Shown one piece after another: positions 1 to 12,921 of a DNA stretch of 64,000 nt (its first letter is position 1; each line of letters begins with the position of its first letter). A model generated the notes under the pieces. It saw only the letters and a list, made by a program, of their open reading frames with translations. It ran no database searches and was not told the origin of the DNA. The stretch comes from Aquanectria penicillioides (taxonomy: Eukaryota > Ascomycota > Sordariomycetes > Hypocreales > Nectriaceae): NCBI GenBank assembly GCA_003415625.1, contig PYIU01000007.1:2976001-3040000 (forward strand), given 5' to 3'. The position numbers and the translations under genes are program-made.

Positions 1-3000
1 TGGACTCATGTCCCCGGGCTTTTAAAAGTTCGGTCAAATCGATAAACCGACCCGCAAATCCGCAGGATACGGTGATGTAAATGTTGGGAGAATTGTGTGA
101 CGCGATACCAGGCGACATGTCTTGAACGCAAAAAGGCCTGAAATTCTTCAGTGGGTGTGAGAATGTAGCCGTCAAGTATCAGCCTCGTGTCGTAATGGCA
201 ACGAACGGGTGAACGCTGCCGCACAGAGCCCACAGACATTCCAGAGCACGCGCCCCAGGTCTCGGCATGTGCTGAAGCCGTCGTGGATTCTTTGATGGCA
301 TCCAGTTGGTTATCGGGGTTTCCTGGTCTCGGTCTAGGGAGCGCCAGGTGCTTCCCCGAGCGTCGCAGTTCTCACGGTCCGTGGGAGGTCGATCGCATGG
401 CATTGTTGACCGATGTGACAAATTTCAAAGTACCTGATGAGAATTTCCCTTTGATCAATATCCTTCGGACATTTTTTATTTCTTTTTACGTAGAATTATT
501 CCAAGTAGGATGATGGTGAAGTAAAGTCTGGATATATTCCCATTGAACACGAAATTCTATGTCTCCGAACGACAAGCCATTTTATTATCGTCCAAGTCTC
601 ATCACAGTCCAATCTTTCACTTCGGAAAATTTGAATCTAAAGAAGCAACAAATGACTTGGTAGATCGAGATACAAGATCCACCAGGCCGAAGTGAAGGAA
701 TAACCCGCACCAGACCTCACGCCCCTCGTTGACCTTTAATCCGTCAAGTCGTACAGCAGTAGCTCATAATTGACGATGACATTATGCCCAAATTATCAAC
801 ACTTAAAACTATTAGCCATCTATACCGTGTCCTATTCGCCCCATCCGCCCAGGTTCCAACAACCAACCCATTGACACCTGAACCGAACTGTGGTGACTTC
901 TCATCAGGTGACCCAATACGCGATATTGGCTGACCGTCGGGTCGAGGTTCAAAGTCGTCTTGAGTTTATTCTCATGCCTTTGGGGTACCCTTGGTATTTG
1001 TACCTGCTTTGTTCTTGGGCTGTGTTTTCTCGGTGGAAGTCGGCCACTGAGCATCTGTCTTTTTCGGTAGCGCTTGAAGAAGTCGATCTTGGATGGGTGA
1101 AGCGTCATAGATTAACCAGGAAAGAAGATAACTTCTTCTTTACCAGCTGCTTAACTGTTAGTATCTTTACTTCCCCTTGTAGTACGCCATAGATAGAGTG
1201 AGGGTGGCATACGGCGTATCCCCGTTCATGGTATGCTCAGATGCGGAAGGTGATCCTATGATGAAAAAACGAAACTAGGCAGTACAATAGAATACGGTGA
1301 GTGCCTAGAAGCAGAAATCAGGCTTCAATTTTAAACAAGATCACTTATAATTAACTTAGAATTCGTCAGTAAGGAGATGTGCAACCCTTCTCAAAAGCAC
1401 TAGCAGACTGACCCTTTACCGTCGGATTTTGAGCAAATATGTCCGACGCCCGGTTTGTGCTACGTGTTTTGGAGATTGGAGCCGGAAGTCAAATCATCCT
1501 CCAGTCTTTGGATGAAAGGCTTAGGCAATCCGTGTGTTGCATGCGAATGGGTGCCCCGATCACGTATCTCTCGCAGATCGCCTCGCGGCATCTCGAAGTC
1601 AGTCAAGCGGCGAGCCAGAGTAAAATGAATCGCTTATCAGTCCTATCTCCTGTAATCCTTCGGGGCCAAGTGTTGCAATGACCGCATCATGGCCGAGGTG
1701 GCGGTCCAACGAAGAGTGTTGCAGCCGACTCCTGTCGCGCTGTTGCACAACTCCCCACCGCACAGTCTGTAGTTCTCTAATAGGTCTGTGGAGTACCCCG
1801 ATATTCGTAGGGCTACCCGTACCGTCCCTTTGGGACGATCTAGGAATGGTTGTGGAAGCCCATCCACACTTAGGGGTTGCCTGTGCCTCATTCATCACCT
1901 CCATCATCGTCTCTTTCGTTTGTCCCCGGGAAATCCGCGTGGGGTTTCATCAAATACTATGGCTTGTGTGAGACATCCTCTGAGAGTGCTAGCAGATTCC
2001 AGGCTTGGAAAGATGATTGGGGCCCATGGGTGCTTGCTGCTTGACGGCTAGAGTGCAATTCCGCTCTAACCGCCTTTCGATGACAAACCACATGCGGGTA
2101 GCAGCTTAAACTGAGTGAGCGGCGTGGGGGCAGAAACATTCGGATGGTTGTGACATCCACATTGAGCCAACACACAGACGTATACCAAGATCGAAGCAGC
2201 TCAGGCTTCGGATTTCCAATGTGATATAATCTTTATCCACCATGCGACTCTTCACCCTCGGAAAGATACTCTGGCAAGCCCCAGTAGAAACAACGAATAA
2301 GGCACCTAGATAATGACCAGATTGGTTCCATCGCCTGAAAATGGAGGAGCATTCGGTAGCACGCCGAGCCCTGTCTCAAGTTATGTCTCAGACCCTCCCA
2401 GGTCTCCAGGTTCACTTTCAATCTTGGCATCACAATTTCGATCTGTTGGCGCAATTTGAAGCACGGTAGGACCCCTTGTCAGCCCAACCACCCTTGGACG
2501 AAATTGAGATGAGTGTGCCTCTACGTCTACGATTGCCTAGCCTGGGATCATCCCGCCCCGGAAGTCCCGTGTTAGAGACCTCTGGCATGCATGCAACCCG
2601 GTTGTCAGTGCAAATCGGCCGTCACTGCGATCGGGCGCAAAAATGCAAGAGGTGGAGAATCGAGAGCGATCGTCGGTGATAGCGGTCAAAATGCCACAGC
2701 CATTTTGCTGTGACTGAGAAGATCGGAGTCATTGAAGTATGCGGACAGGCCGCAACCCAAAGCCACGGAAAGTTAAAAAAAAAAACGTGTGTATGCAGCC
2801 AGTTGTTGGTTTGGTGGCGATCATGGTTTTAGAAGGATTCCAGAAGCAGATTTTGAAGGAGTCGGACTGCCCGAGACCTTGTCCAAGGAGAGGTCAGACG
2901 ACGGTTTTAGATGGCACATGTTCGGCTAGCTCGTCGTTATACGATGCAGTTTCAGATTAGGGGTGACCCAAAACAGTCCAGATTTCATTCTGGGTAGTGT

Positions 3001-6000
3001 TCATTCTACCTTGTATGAACCAATCAAATGCTGAACTTAAGCCCCGAGGGTTTGGTCACGTCAATGTCTGGGACCATGATGATTCAGGGCTATTCGGAGA
3101 ATAAAGAAACGTTACCATATAGCATGAAATTGGGGGTTACACTTGTGATACGGTTCCTGGCCGCCAAATTGCACATTTGCTGGCCCACTTCTTAACCTTC
3201 AATCGCAACAGCTAGAATCGCCGACTAGGCTGCGGCCAAAGCACCACATCGGGACGGACCTAGCGACCGTGCATGCCATGTCCGAGGTCTGGCCGGGATG
3301 TTTCTCCTGGCACTCGGCGAGACCACCGTTTGACAACTCAGCCGCAAGCTTTGTTCGCCTTGCCGGGTTGTTTACAGCCGTGGGTCCCGTGGCCTTTGAC
3401 CAAGCTTGTGATAACAACTTTGACCCTTGAACCATGTCTCGCTGTGGGGGATATTGGCTTCATCAATGTCGTTATGTGAGAATATGCGGTGATCAGGGCT
3501 GCTGCACCAATGATCCTTGATCCTAGGGTTGTCAGAGTGCAGAACGGGCCCGAGGGTGGCGGCCAGTCAGAGTGATGCCAGAACCACAATGATAGGTCTG
3601 GCCAACCTGTTCAACATCTGTCCTTCTGGCATGAATGGCGCTAGCCTCTAGCTTAGCTGTTTTGTTGCTGGATTGACTTCATAACTGCCTCGCAACCTAG
3701 GCTACAGTTGTAAGCTGACGCGTTGGCGCCACGACTTGACCAGCAACCCGTTTCACCTCGCCGTGAAACCAAGTCATAAGGCGCACGAAGCATGTGTTAA
3801 TGTCATTAATCAATGCTCGATAATTGGCAATCAAAATCTCCCCTCCAATTCTTTATTCTGTAAGGAACCTGTTTGCCTGCCGTTTTTGGATGGCCAGGTT
3901 TCACTTTGCTCCAAGATGCCTGTCTAGTTTCCGTGAAGTGTGGCATCAACAGCTATCAACGAATCTCTATGAGACCACAGCAGCTAGTGATAGCACAGTA
4001 CGATTTTAGGAACAGAAGCGAGGATTGGAAACGCCCAAGAGCCGCAATGGTAAGGAGTAACGGATGAGAGACAATGCCGCAAGTCGGCAACATTAATGAC
4101 TACCTCGTTCAATTACAGAGCATATTCATGCAAATATTGCATGGAATAGTTGATCTTTGTCATGCTGCAACCACAGTCTTGTTCGCTTGGGTCCTTCAAT
4201 CCCGCTCTACAGCTGGGCCTTCTCTATCATCATCGAGGTTTTGTCGCGTTCTCCACTTCTTGGCTCGCTGTTTTGTTTCTGGCTGATCCCCTTCTGGGGA
4301 GTCACCAGTTGGACCAGGCGATCTTGGAAAGATGAAGTATCGTAAACGAAATACTCTAGCATGGTGTTGGTAGAACATCTACTCGATAGGCGTTGTCAGC
4401 GACCTCCGTCAACTTCTTGGGAACATGCCTCGTAATGGGAGGTCAAGCAGGTCGGAATCTTACTGCACTTGGCCATGGGGGTCTTTTGTGGATTGGTTTG
4501 AGGATGAACCCATTGTGCCATCCGTGGTGACAAGGGGAGAGGTGCTGTTAGAAACCAGTATGATAGTCCGGGAAACAATTTGAGAGATGCAGGAGGGACT
4601 GCAAAAGTAAAAGCACAACTCAAGGTGGAATAGACTTAAATATAAGGGAAATGGGCAGACTGGCAGTGGCACTTCTTCAAGCCATGGAAGATGAACGGGC
4701 GTCATGTTCCAGCTTATCTGAGACCTGCAGAATGGGAAACATGGACAAGGAAGCTGGTTGGCTATGTCACGCCGGAAGGGAGAGATCTATTTTGGCCAGT
4801 TGTCCAGGACAGCCCCAGATGTTTGTGGTTGACGGTAGTGGTCGTCAGCCACTCTTGGAAGTACCAGCCCACGGAGTTTAGCCCACCTGTACTCCGAAAA
4901 TACATGGATTTCTAAACGTGTTTGAAGCATCAGAATGGGCTGGGGCTACAACCACTTTGAAGGATCGAGTGTCAATGAAACAATGCTGCGCAAGAAATAC
5001 CCTAGCAAAAAGGGCTCAAGCACGCCCGGCCAATAAATACTCATCAAAAATGCTCAAAATCGGTTTTTTTTCGGCCGGACACTCGATCACAAGGTCGTGA
5101 ACTCATCATATTTCCGAGGTGGCTTTATACTCGCCAGCCCCTTTCGACGACACCGCCCCCCATCAGGTCCTGCTTTTTACCCAAGCCTAATGAGCAAACA
5201 ACTCCACTACAGCTGGGGAGAGAACGTCGCCAAACCTATACTGTGCCCATCCGAAACTGCCCTCCTGGAAAGTCCACGTTTGCTTTCCCCAATCGCTGCC
5301 GGCTGGCCCTGCGGCAACGCAGACTAGCATCAAATAGTCCATGAAAGCGCAGTCCTAATTGGATCGCCACGCTTGGTTACAGCAACCTACCTAAAGTTCA
5401 CAGCCTAAAGAATTTTGACTGTGGGGTGACCACACTAATAGTAAAGGCATGAGCCAGAGGGCCTGATTGTCGAGTACTAGCAAAACAATTGCAGTGAAGA
5501 TATCGGCCAATCAGCAAGAATTGCCCCTGTCCATGCAGTGTTAGTTGAGGATGTCATCTGCAAATCCATTCTTTTGGAAGAAAGCGCGTGCGTAGTCCGG
5601 ACCGTGCAATCTGCAAATCTGCATAGTTTATTGGTGCGAATGGCCTACTTCACCGCGCACTCTTCCTATCCGGGAGTCTGTTTCGTCTGGCACTCCTCAT
5701 TGCGCAGTCTGCTCCGTGCGGCCGTCTAGTTCTATCGGCAGCTGCTTCGCCGCACAGTGTTCTCCTCCTCAAAGTCTCCAAGTCCCGTAGTCTCCGAGAT
5801 TGAGCGTGGACTTGGTTCCATCTGAAGTGCCGCTCTTTCATCCCAGCCTCTTGTTCATCGTCTTCATTAGCAAATCAACAATAATGCAAGCTAGGTGAAT
5901 ATCATGATGCTTTCACGTGTCAAACTGACCATGGAATCGGGGCATGGTTTGAATGCAATCTCGTATGAATGAAGTATGTTCCGTATTGTCATAATGGACT

Positions 6001-6357
6001 CACAACTTGCCAATCTTTGACTGGTGAAGACCTGAGTACCTCCAACGCCTCATCTTCACTTCTCCGGAGCCTCCACTTTTCCGCCATCGGCCGGTGGCCG
6101 GCGGCGGCGGCGCGGGGGCCTCCGTCACGCCCTGCCCCGCACCCCGCCTCCAATTCACTGGCTCGTCTCTTGCGTCAGTGGAAAGGTCCGCCTGTAGATA
6201 AGGTAAGACATCGACTTAAGCTTTCCTCTCTTCGATCTGGATTCTTCCTCCACAAACTTCTCTCCGCTGTCCCACTTCTGACCGGCGCCTTCTTTTACCT
6301 CTCCCACAGCTTCAGCTTCGCTTTTTAAGACTCCCCGCGTCCGTTCACTCCGTAGCC
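1..6357. other. Gene-free left flank
   Basis: I see no gene here. Open frames on both strands are short (about 120 codons or less), overlap each other, and show neither recognisable domains nor splice-joined continuity. Base composition is mixed, without the extreme AT richness expected of strongly RIP-mutated repeats. The last few hundred bases (about 6050-6357) are GC-rich then pyrimidine-rich and are probably the promoter and 5' UTR of the urease accessory gene that follows. Confidence 0.6.
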
Positions 6358-7242
6358 ATGTCGCACTCTCACTCCCACGACGGCTCTGCCCCGCACTCCC
6401 ACTCTCATGAGGGCTTCAACGCCCAGGAGCACGGCCACTCGCACGAGATCCTCGACGGACCCGGCAGCTACCTCGGACGCGAGATGCCCATCGTCGAGGG
6501 CCGCACCTGGTCGGACCGAGCTTTCACTATCGGCATTGGCGGGTAAGACGCTGTAGATTTCTTCTTTCCACGCAGCTTTGGGCTAACCGGTGGTGTGACT
6601 GCCAGTCCCGTCGGCTCAGGAAAGACAGCCCTCATGCTCGCCCTCTGCCTCGCCCTCCGATCCAAATACTCCATCTCCGCCGTGACAAACGACATCTTCA
6701 CCCGCGAAGACGCCGAGTTCCTCACACGCCACAAGGCCCTCCCCCCGCAGCGCATCCGCGCCATCGAGACTGGCGGCTGCCCCCACGCCGCCGTGCGAGA
6801 GGACATCTCGGCCAACCTCGCCGCCCTCGAGGACCTGCACCGCGAGTTCGACACCGACCTGCTCCTGATCGAGTCCGGCGGCGACAACCTCGCCGCCAAC
6901 TACAGCCGCGAACTTGCTGACTTTATCATTTACGTGATTGACGTGAGTGGAGGCGATAAGATTCCCCGCAAGGGTGGGCCAGGCATCACCCAGAGCGATT
7001 TGCTCGTGGTGAACAAGACGGACTTGGCGGAGATTGTGGGCGCTGATTTGGGCGTCATGGAGCGGGATGCACGAAAGATGCGAGAGGGTGGGCCCACCGT
7101 CTTCGCCCAGGTCAAGAAGGATGTCGGAGTGGATCACATTGTCAACCTCATCCTCAGCGCTTGGAAGGCGAGCGGAGCCGAGGAGGAGCGGAAGAGCAAA
7201 GGCGGCCCACGCGCCACGGAGGGACTCGAGGCGCTGGCATGA
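6358..7242 (+). CDS. ureG: Urease accessory GTPase UreG
   Basis: Nickel-delivering GTPase needed to assemble the urease active site; cytosolic in the known family. Two exons, 6358-6542 and 6606-7242, joined by a 63-nt GT..AG intron, give 273 aa. The N-terminus is a His-rich tail with repeated HSH and HGHSHE motifs in the first 30 residues, as in eukaryotic UreG, where it binds Ni. The intron splits the P-loop: splicing creates GGPVGSGKT. Downstream are the ESGGDN segment, a DVSGGDK segment and the guanine-specificity motif NKTD, all typical of the SIMIBI class. The first ATG in frame is used; a pyrimidine-rich leader precedes it. Length fits the family. The urease structural gene is not in the window. 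Confidence 0.95.
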
Positions 7243-7357
7243 TTGCGACGAAAAATTGAATTACGAGAATGGGCAATGGTAATGAAGAAGAACAAAAAGA
7301 AATAAAACGCCTAGATTTGCATCTATAGGTATACCTAGTGTCATCACATGTGCCTGA

Positions 7358-9869
7358 TCATTCCATCATCATGTCGCCGTCGGTCTGCGGCTCGGTCTGC
7401 GGCACGCCAGCTTCCGCCTCCAACAACGGCCCCTGGATAGCCGTGGCATTTCGTGGCCACACTCGCTTGTACAAGCTAACACCAATGGAGTCTTGAGGGT
7501 TGATGCGGCCGTCGAAAGTGGCCTTGAAGTAACCGTGGGTGCCCAGTGCCTCCTTGATGTAACCGCTGCGGCCACGCCTGGTCCACATGGGCAGAGCCTT
7601 GAACCACTCGACATCCTCTCGGTTGAAGAACATGTAGCGGATGGTGACAACCTTCTTGTGAATGTGGTAAGGATGGCCGGTGAGGATGATGCGTTTGGCA
7701 ACGACGCGGGAAGTGGAGGGAGGCAGCGCAGTGCCGGTGCCGATCAGGGAGAGACACAGGTGAGGGCCCTCCTCGCTCTGCATCTCCTCGGGAGTGGTCT
7801 TCTTGAAGAACAGCACGGGCACTGATCCCCAGGTAAGAGGTCCCATAAAGGTAGCAATGGCCGATTGGCCGGGGTGCAGGTATCTGCAGTACTTGTGGAC
7901 GTCGTTGGGCGTCTGGCCGGGCTGAGAGTACAGAGGCTTGACGACCATGCGTCGGGGGCCGCACTGGACAATAAGCTCCTCCTTGGCCTTGATGGACTTG
8001 GTGCAGTCGGAGCTCATGTTGATGAGATAGTTGACGGCAGTCTTCTTCTGCTCGTGTCTCAGGAGGGAGACGAGGGTGACGGGCGACTTCTTGTTGTAGG
8101 TCTTCTCCTGGATAGGGGAGATGCCCTTGAGGTAGACGTGGACACGGGTGCCGGGCTCAACTCCTCCGATCAATGCCTCCTTGGTTACTCGTGATCGGGA
8201 AGATTGATAGTCGGGGACCTGCAGCAATCGTCTCCACTCCTCGGGCTCATGCGGGCGGTCCTCGTCCTCCACCCAGGGGCTAGATCGCAGGCTCTTCAGG
8301 CCACGGTACCTGGCCAGTCGCTCCTTGGCCGACACGTTTGGGAGCAGCTCAATCTCGTCGGGGAATTCCTTGTCATCCTCGACCTCGTCCCGCTTTCGTG
8401 CTCGGTACTGAGCGAGCTGAGCAGCGTCATCCTCCTCGTTGGGCTGCTCCATCATCTCTGACTGGGGGTACTCAGAAGGTCCAGCCTCGGTCGGGGGTGC
8501 CGGGGCATAGCCCTCGATACCATCCTCGGGCGGGCCTCCTCTTGCTCCTCCTCTTCATCCTTCATCTCAAAGTCCTCCATGTCCGAATCGGAGTCGGACA
8601 CGTCCTCCAAGTACCAGGCTGACTGGTAGTTGGATGTACCCTTGGGGACTTTCTTCTTGATCTTCTTAGCTTCAGCCTCTTCGTCGGAGAAGTAGTGGTG
8701 CTCGTCCAACAAGACACCCTTCTTGGATTCCTCGGGGCCCGCCATGGCGGTGTCGTCGGCATCCATCATGACATCCTCGGGGGCGAGATCGGTGAGGTCA
8801 TCCTGGTCCTCAGTAGGGGTATCCAGGACCTTCTCTCCCTCCTCGGCATCAACAGTCATCTCCTCGCCCTTCTTCTTGATCTGCTTGGGGAGAGGAGCAG
8901 CCACAATCTTCTCAATCTGGAAAGCTCCCCAGTCACCGACCTGGACAAGGCGATCGGCCTTGAGGCCCTTTCCTCGAACGACACCGGTAATGATGGTAGG
9001 CTCAGATTCAGAGTAGGCAAATTTAATATCCTCGGCCAACATCCAGCTACGCTCGTCTCTCCACCTCACGCCCTTGGGGGTTGTGTTGCACAGCGATCGC
9101 ATGAGGTTTGCGCACTCCTGTCGGTTTTCGAGGCTGTAGAGTTTCTCCTGCTCGGGGTGAAAATGGGTGATGAAGGACTTGAGAGAGCCCAAAACTCCCT
9201 GCTTCTGCTTTGCGGGCTCGACCTTGTCTAGGCCCTGGACGAGGGTGAACAGAGTCGACATGCCCTGGCTCTCGACGCTTCGCAGGATCAACTCGCCCAC
9301 TTCGTCGACCTCGACATTGGCCGACAGAACCACGGCAACAAAGTCGGCCACTCGAGTGGCATCGAGACAGGCGTTGAGGTCGCGCTCCAAGGGAATGTAC
9401 TGCAGCTTCTGCTTGAAGCGGTCGACGGTCACTCGGAAGTTGCCATCCACCACCTCTTCTTCAATATCCAGGCCCCCGTTGAGTTGGCGAATGGCAGCCT
9501 TAGCATCTCCATCAGCGCAAAGAGGAACGACGGCAACAATTCTCGGGGCGCCATCTCGACCGGTGAAAATGGACGTATCCTTCAGGTGCTCCTTGTGCTT
9601 GGAGAGACGGGCCTGCTTGGCCTGGTTTCGGCGGTCGAACTTGGACATTACTTGCTGATGGGGTGTCTTTCGTTGTCCTTTCTCGTTGGGGACTCGGCCT
9701 TATTATGCAGTCAGTCAAAGAAAATTCGAATTTTTTTTTTTTCAATCTTTGTAAAATTCCTACCCTTGGCGCGGTCTCTCAGTTCATGCTTGGAGGCAGC
9801 CCTCGACTTGAAAGGCTTGTGCGTGACCTTTGTGGTAGGCCTGTGCGAGTGAGCCACAGCGACCGGCAT
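7358..9869 (-). CDS. TSR1: Ribosome biogenesis protein Tsr1 (one-base frameshift)
   Basis: GTPase-like 40S maturation factor of the Bms1/Tsr1 family. Exon 1 is 9764-9869 (MPVAVAHSHRPTTKVTHKPF start), followed by a 65-nt intron (9699-9763), and exon 2 is 7358-9698. The joined N-terminus reads through a KTPHQQVMSKFDRRNQAKQ stretch typical of fungal Tsr1. The AARP2CN-like region lies around residues 230-320, then an acidic middle, then the conserved C-terminal half. The frame must change by one base near 8528-8530, inside a CCC on the coding strand; with it the protein would be about 815 aa, close to the yeast length. The frame downstream of the break stays open with sensible codons. A 59-nt intron with a GTATCG donor could also restore the frame but would remove that stretch. 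It diverges from Utp7, another pre-40S factor. Confidence 0.9.
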
Positions 9870-10197
9870 CTTGCTGTCACCACCGGCCTTGAATCGGAAC
9901 GGTAACGAAGCCAGGATGGACAAAACCCGAGAATCTGGAAAATTTCCGTCTGCGGGTGTGCAAGTTGGCGATGGCAATATCAACGATTATCGAAGGCGGT
10001 GATGGCGGGGTTGTGGTTATCCTAAATTTTTCGTGTGGACCGTTATCGATAAGAATTGGTGGGTCACTCATATCCAATAGTCGCACGGCGATAACAATTC
10101 CTATCTTTGGCGCTGGAAATTTTATCTGCAGCAGCCAATTCGATCCGCGAACCGCAATCCATCCTTCTTTGCGAGCGCCCTTGACACAACAAAAGCC
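9870..10197. promoter_or_regulatory. Shared divergent promoter of TSR1 and UTP7
   Basis: This 328-bp gap separates two start codons facing away from each other, both for small-subunit ribosome assembly factors. It holds several A/T cores of the RRPE type known from yeast ribosome-biogenesis promoters: a palindromic GGAAAATTTCC at 9937-9947, AAATTTTT at 10024-10031 and GGAAATTTTA at 10115-10124. A PAC-like GGCGATGG lies at 9967-9974. TTATC/GATAA elements occur near 9987, 10016, 10043 and 10089. Function is inferred from position and motif similarity only. Confidence 0.5.
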
Positions 10198-11906
10198 ATG
10201 GAGGTCGACACGATTGACGAGCCCATCACCAAGGTGCGCGACAATAGCGCTCTCACCATCCAGCGCACCCGCACAGACCTCGTCCCCCGTCAAGAGCGCG
10301 AGAAGATCCGTCGCCTGAGGGAAGCCAACAAGGCCTACGGCCGAGGCAAGAAGATCAACACAAAGACCATCAAGGACAAGAAGCTGCGCAGCAACCTCAA
10401 GCGCCTCGAGGGCAAGTTCCAGGATGCCGCTCTCAAGGCAAAGGATGCCGAGATCCTGCTCGAGAACACCTGCGGCTTCCTCGAGCCCGAGCAAGAACTC
10501 GAACGAACCTACAAGGTCCGCCAGCAGGACATTGTCAGCGACATTGCGGTGGAGACGGCACAGAAGCGATTCGAGCTGAAGTTGGATCAGTCTGGACCCT
10601 ACGTCTTCGACTACTCGAGAAACGGTCGAGACCTGCTCCTAGGTGGCCGTAAGGGCCATGTGGCGACGATGGACTGGCGAGAAGGCAAGCTAGGCTGTGA
10701 GCTTCAGCTGGGAGAGACTGTGCGAGACGTGAAGTGGCTGCACAACAACCAGTACTTTGCTGTTGCACAGAAGAAGTACGTTTACATTTACGATCACAAC
10801 GGTGTCGAGCTGCACACCTTGAAGAAGCAGCAGGAGGTGTCGCACATGGAGTTTCTCCCCTATCACTTCCTTCTGGCAACAATTGTAGGTTTCTCATCCC
10901 GTCCCGGCTCTGGCCCACCGACTAATCTTTTCAGGGCGCTGTTGGAATTCTCAAGTATCAAGATACCTCGACCGGACAGCTGGTCGCCGAGATCCCGACC
11001 CGGTTAGGCCAGCCCGTCTCCCTCGGACAGAACCCTTGGAACGCCATCCTCCACGTCGGCCACCAGAACGGCACAGTCACTCTCTGGTCACCAAACTCAC
11101 AAGACCCCTTGGTCAAGCTTCTAGCCCACAAGGGCCCCGTGCGGTCATTGGCAATGGACCGAGAAGGTCGATACATGGTCTCGACCGGGCAAGACCAGAA
11201 GATGGCCGTGTGGGACATTCGCATGTTCAAGGAGGTCAACAGCTACTACACCCGCCAGCCCGCCCAGTCGGTATCCATTTCAGATAGCGGCTTGACCGCC
11301 GTTGGATGGGGGACTCAGACGACCATCTGGAAGGGCCTGTTCAACAAGCACGCGCCCGTCCAGGAGAAGGTGCAGAGCCCGTACATGGCATGGGGCGGTG
11401 AGGGTCGACGCTTCGAGCGCGTGCAGTGGTGCCCCTTTGAGGATGTGCTGGGTCTCGGCCACGACCAGGGATTCTCGTCCATCATTGTCCCCGGCGCCGG
11501 TGAGGCCAACTTCGACGCCCTCGAGATCAACCCGTTCGAGACGGCCAAGCAGCGACAAGAGTCCGAAGTCAAGGGCCTGCTCAACAAGCTCAAACCCGAC
11601 ATGATTGCGCTAGACTCCAACTTTATCGGAAGCCTCGACCTGCGCACCGACAAGCAGCGCCGTGCCGAGAGGGACCTGGATGCCGGCCCCGTGGATGTGG
11701 CCGAGGAGATCCGCAACCGCGCCCGCGGCAAGAACGGCGCTCTCAAGAAGTACCTCCGCAAGCAGCGCAAGAAGAACATTATCGACGAGAAGCGCCTGCG
11801 GGTCGACGAGCTGTGGAACGAGCAGCAGAAGCTAAAGGACAAGAAGCAAAAGGAGGTCGAGGAGGATCTTGGGCCGGCGTTGTCGCGGTTTGCGAGAAAG
11901 GAGTAG
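10198..11906 (+). CDS. UTP7: U3 snoRNP / SSU processome WD protein Utp7 (BING4 family)
   Basis: Nucleolar WD40 protein of the small-subunit processome, acting in 18S rRNA maturation. Exons 10198-10884 and 10935-11906 are joined by a 50-nt intron, giving 552 aa, almost the yeast Utp7 length. A basic N-terminus (about 1-110) is followed by WD-type repeats, including segments ending KYVYIYD, GTVTLWSPN and MAVWDIRMF. A BING4-type C-terminal region follows (about 380-480, with NPFETAKQRQE), then a Lys/Arg-rich tail. The ATG follows a leader with no closer in-frame start, and the splice restores ATI-GAVGILKY. It is divergent from TSR1, which fits co-expression with the ribosome-assembly regulon. 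Confidence 0.95.
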
Positions 11907-12205
11907 TGCTGGTTTTTAGAAAAGTAATAATACCCCTGACGAACATTTCAAGTGCTTTATTTTTATTTTTTTTTGCATATGCGTGCTGTGCTGTGCATGT
12001 AGACGTCGTGTCAAATAAACTCCGTTGCGGATAGCCGCTCTAATTTTCCCGTTGATGCTTTTCGTAACCCAGCCAGCCCAGACCTGTCCTGTCTATGTTC
12101 GACGTCATATATGATACAGCCATAAGCCTTCATCGCTTCATATTCCTCCGGCACAATCAAACCGCTTTGGTCCCATTGCGCCTATTCTTTCAGGATGTCC
12201 ATCCC

Positions 12206-12921
12206 TTACAGCAGCTTCAGCCCGCCGGTGACCTGGTCGACCATGCTGCGGGGGCAGGGCCCACGCCCAGGACGGTCATGCTGCCGGCCTCGATCTGGGT
12301 GCGCCCCGCATCCTGGATGACCTCTGCGGTGAGCCCCAGGCTGCGGGCCTTGCGGCGCAGCTCCAGCATGTCCTCCTGGCTCTTGATCTGCACGGCAATT
12401 TTGGCCTGGCCGTACTTTTCCCAGCGGTTGAGCATCTTGCGCTCGGCGGAGCCCTCGGGGGCACGGAGGAGAGCCTTGTAGCAGGCGAGTGTAGCGTGGG
12501 AGCATTGAGCGGCGATCTTGCCTGTTGGAGGGAATCGGTCAGCGTTTGCCAGAGAATAATTGAAACATCGAAGGAGGGCATTACCCTTGGTCATGCCCAG
12601 ATCGGTCCGCACCACCAGGACCAGCTTGCACTCCTCGCCATTGTCCTTGAGAGCTGCCTTTTTGTCGACCTTGAGGCCCTGCTTGCGGTCGGCGTCCTCG
12701 CCGTTGGCCCAGTTGGGCGCATGGTCGAGCACGGTGTCGTCCTCGTCAATGTCGCTCTCGTCGCTCTCGACGGGGTCGCGCAGGTTGCGCCGGCGCTCCT
12801 CTGCGAGCTCGGGGGAGATGAGGTAGCCGCGGGTGGTGAAGACGCCGAACATGAAGCCGGTGATGACGGAGGCGATTCCTGTGTACAGGATCATGCCCAT
12901 CTGGTCTCCCTGGTCGGCCAT
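12206..12921 (-). CDS. PTH2: Peptidyl-tRNA hydrolase 2 (frameshift near the 3' end)
   Basis: Releases tRNA from stalled peptidyl-tRNA; PTRH2/Bit1 relatives are membrane-anchored at mitochondria. Exon 1 is 12585-12921, then a 63-nt intron (12522-12584), then exon 2. A hydrophobic N-terminal segment (about residues 8-33) fits a membrane anchor; an acidic linker follows. The catalytic domain starts near KLVLVVRTDLGMTKGK and contains AAQCSHATLACYK and a QDAGRTQIEAGS block typical of Pth2. The frame as given ends in an unlike tail at 12217. One extra base in the C-run (plus-strand G-run 12250-12254) would give the family-typical ending VDQVTGGLKLL with its stop at 12206. The start at 12921 was chosen because the upstream extension to 13005 is not family-like and lacks a domain. 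Confidence 0.9.
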
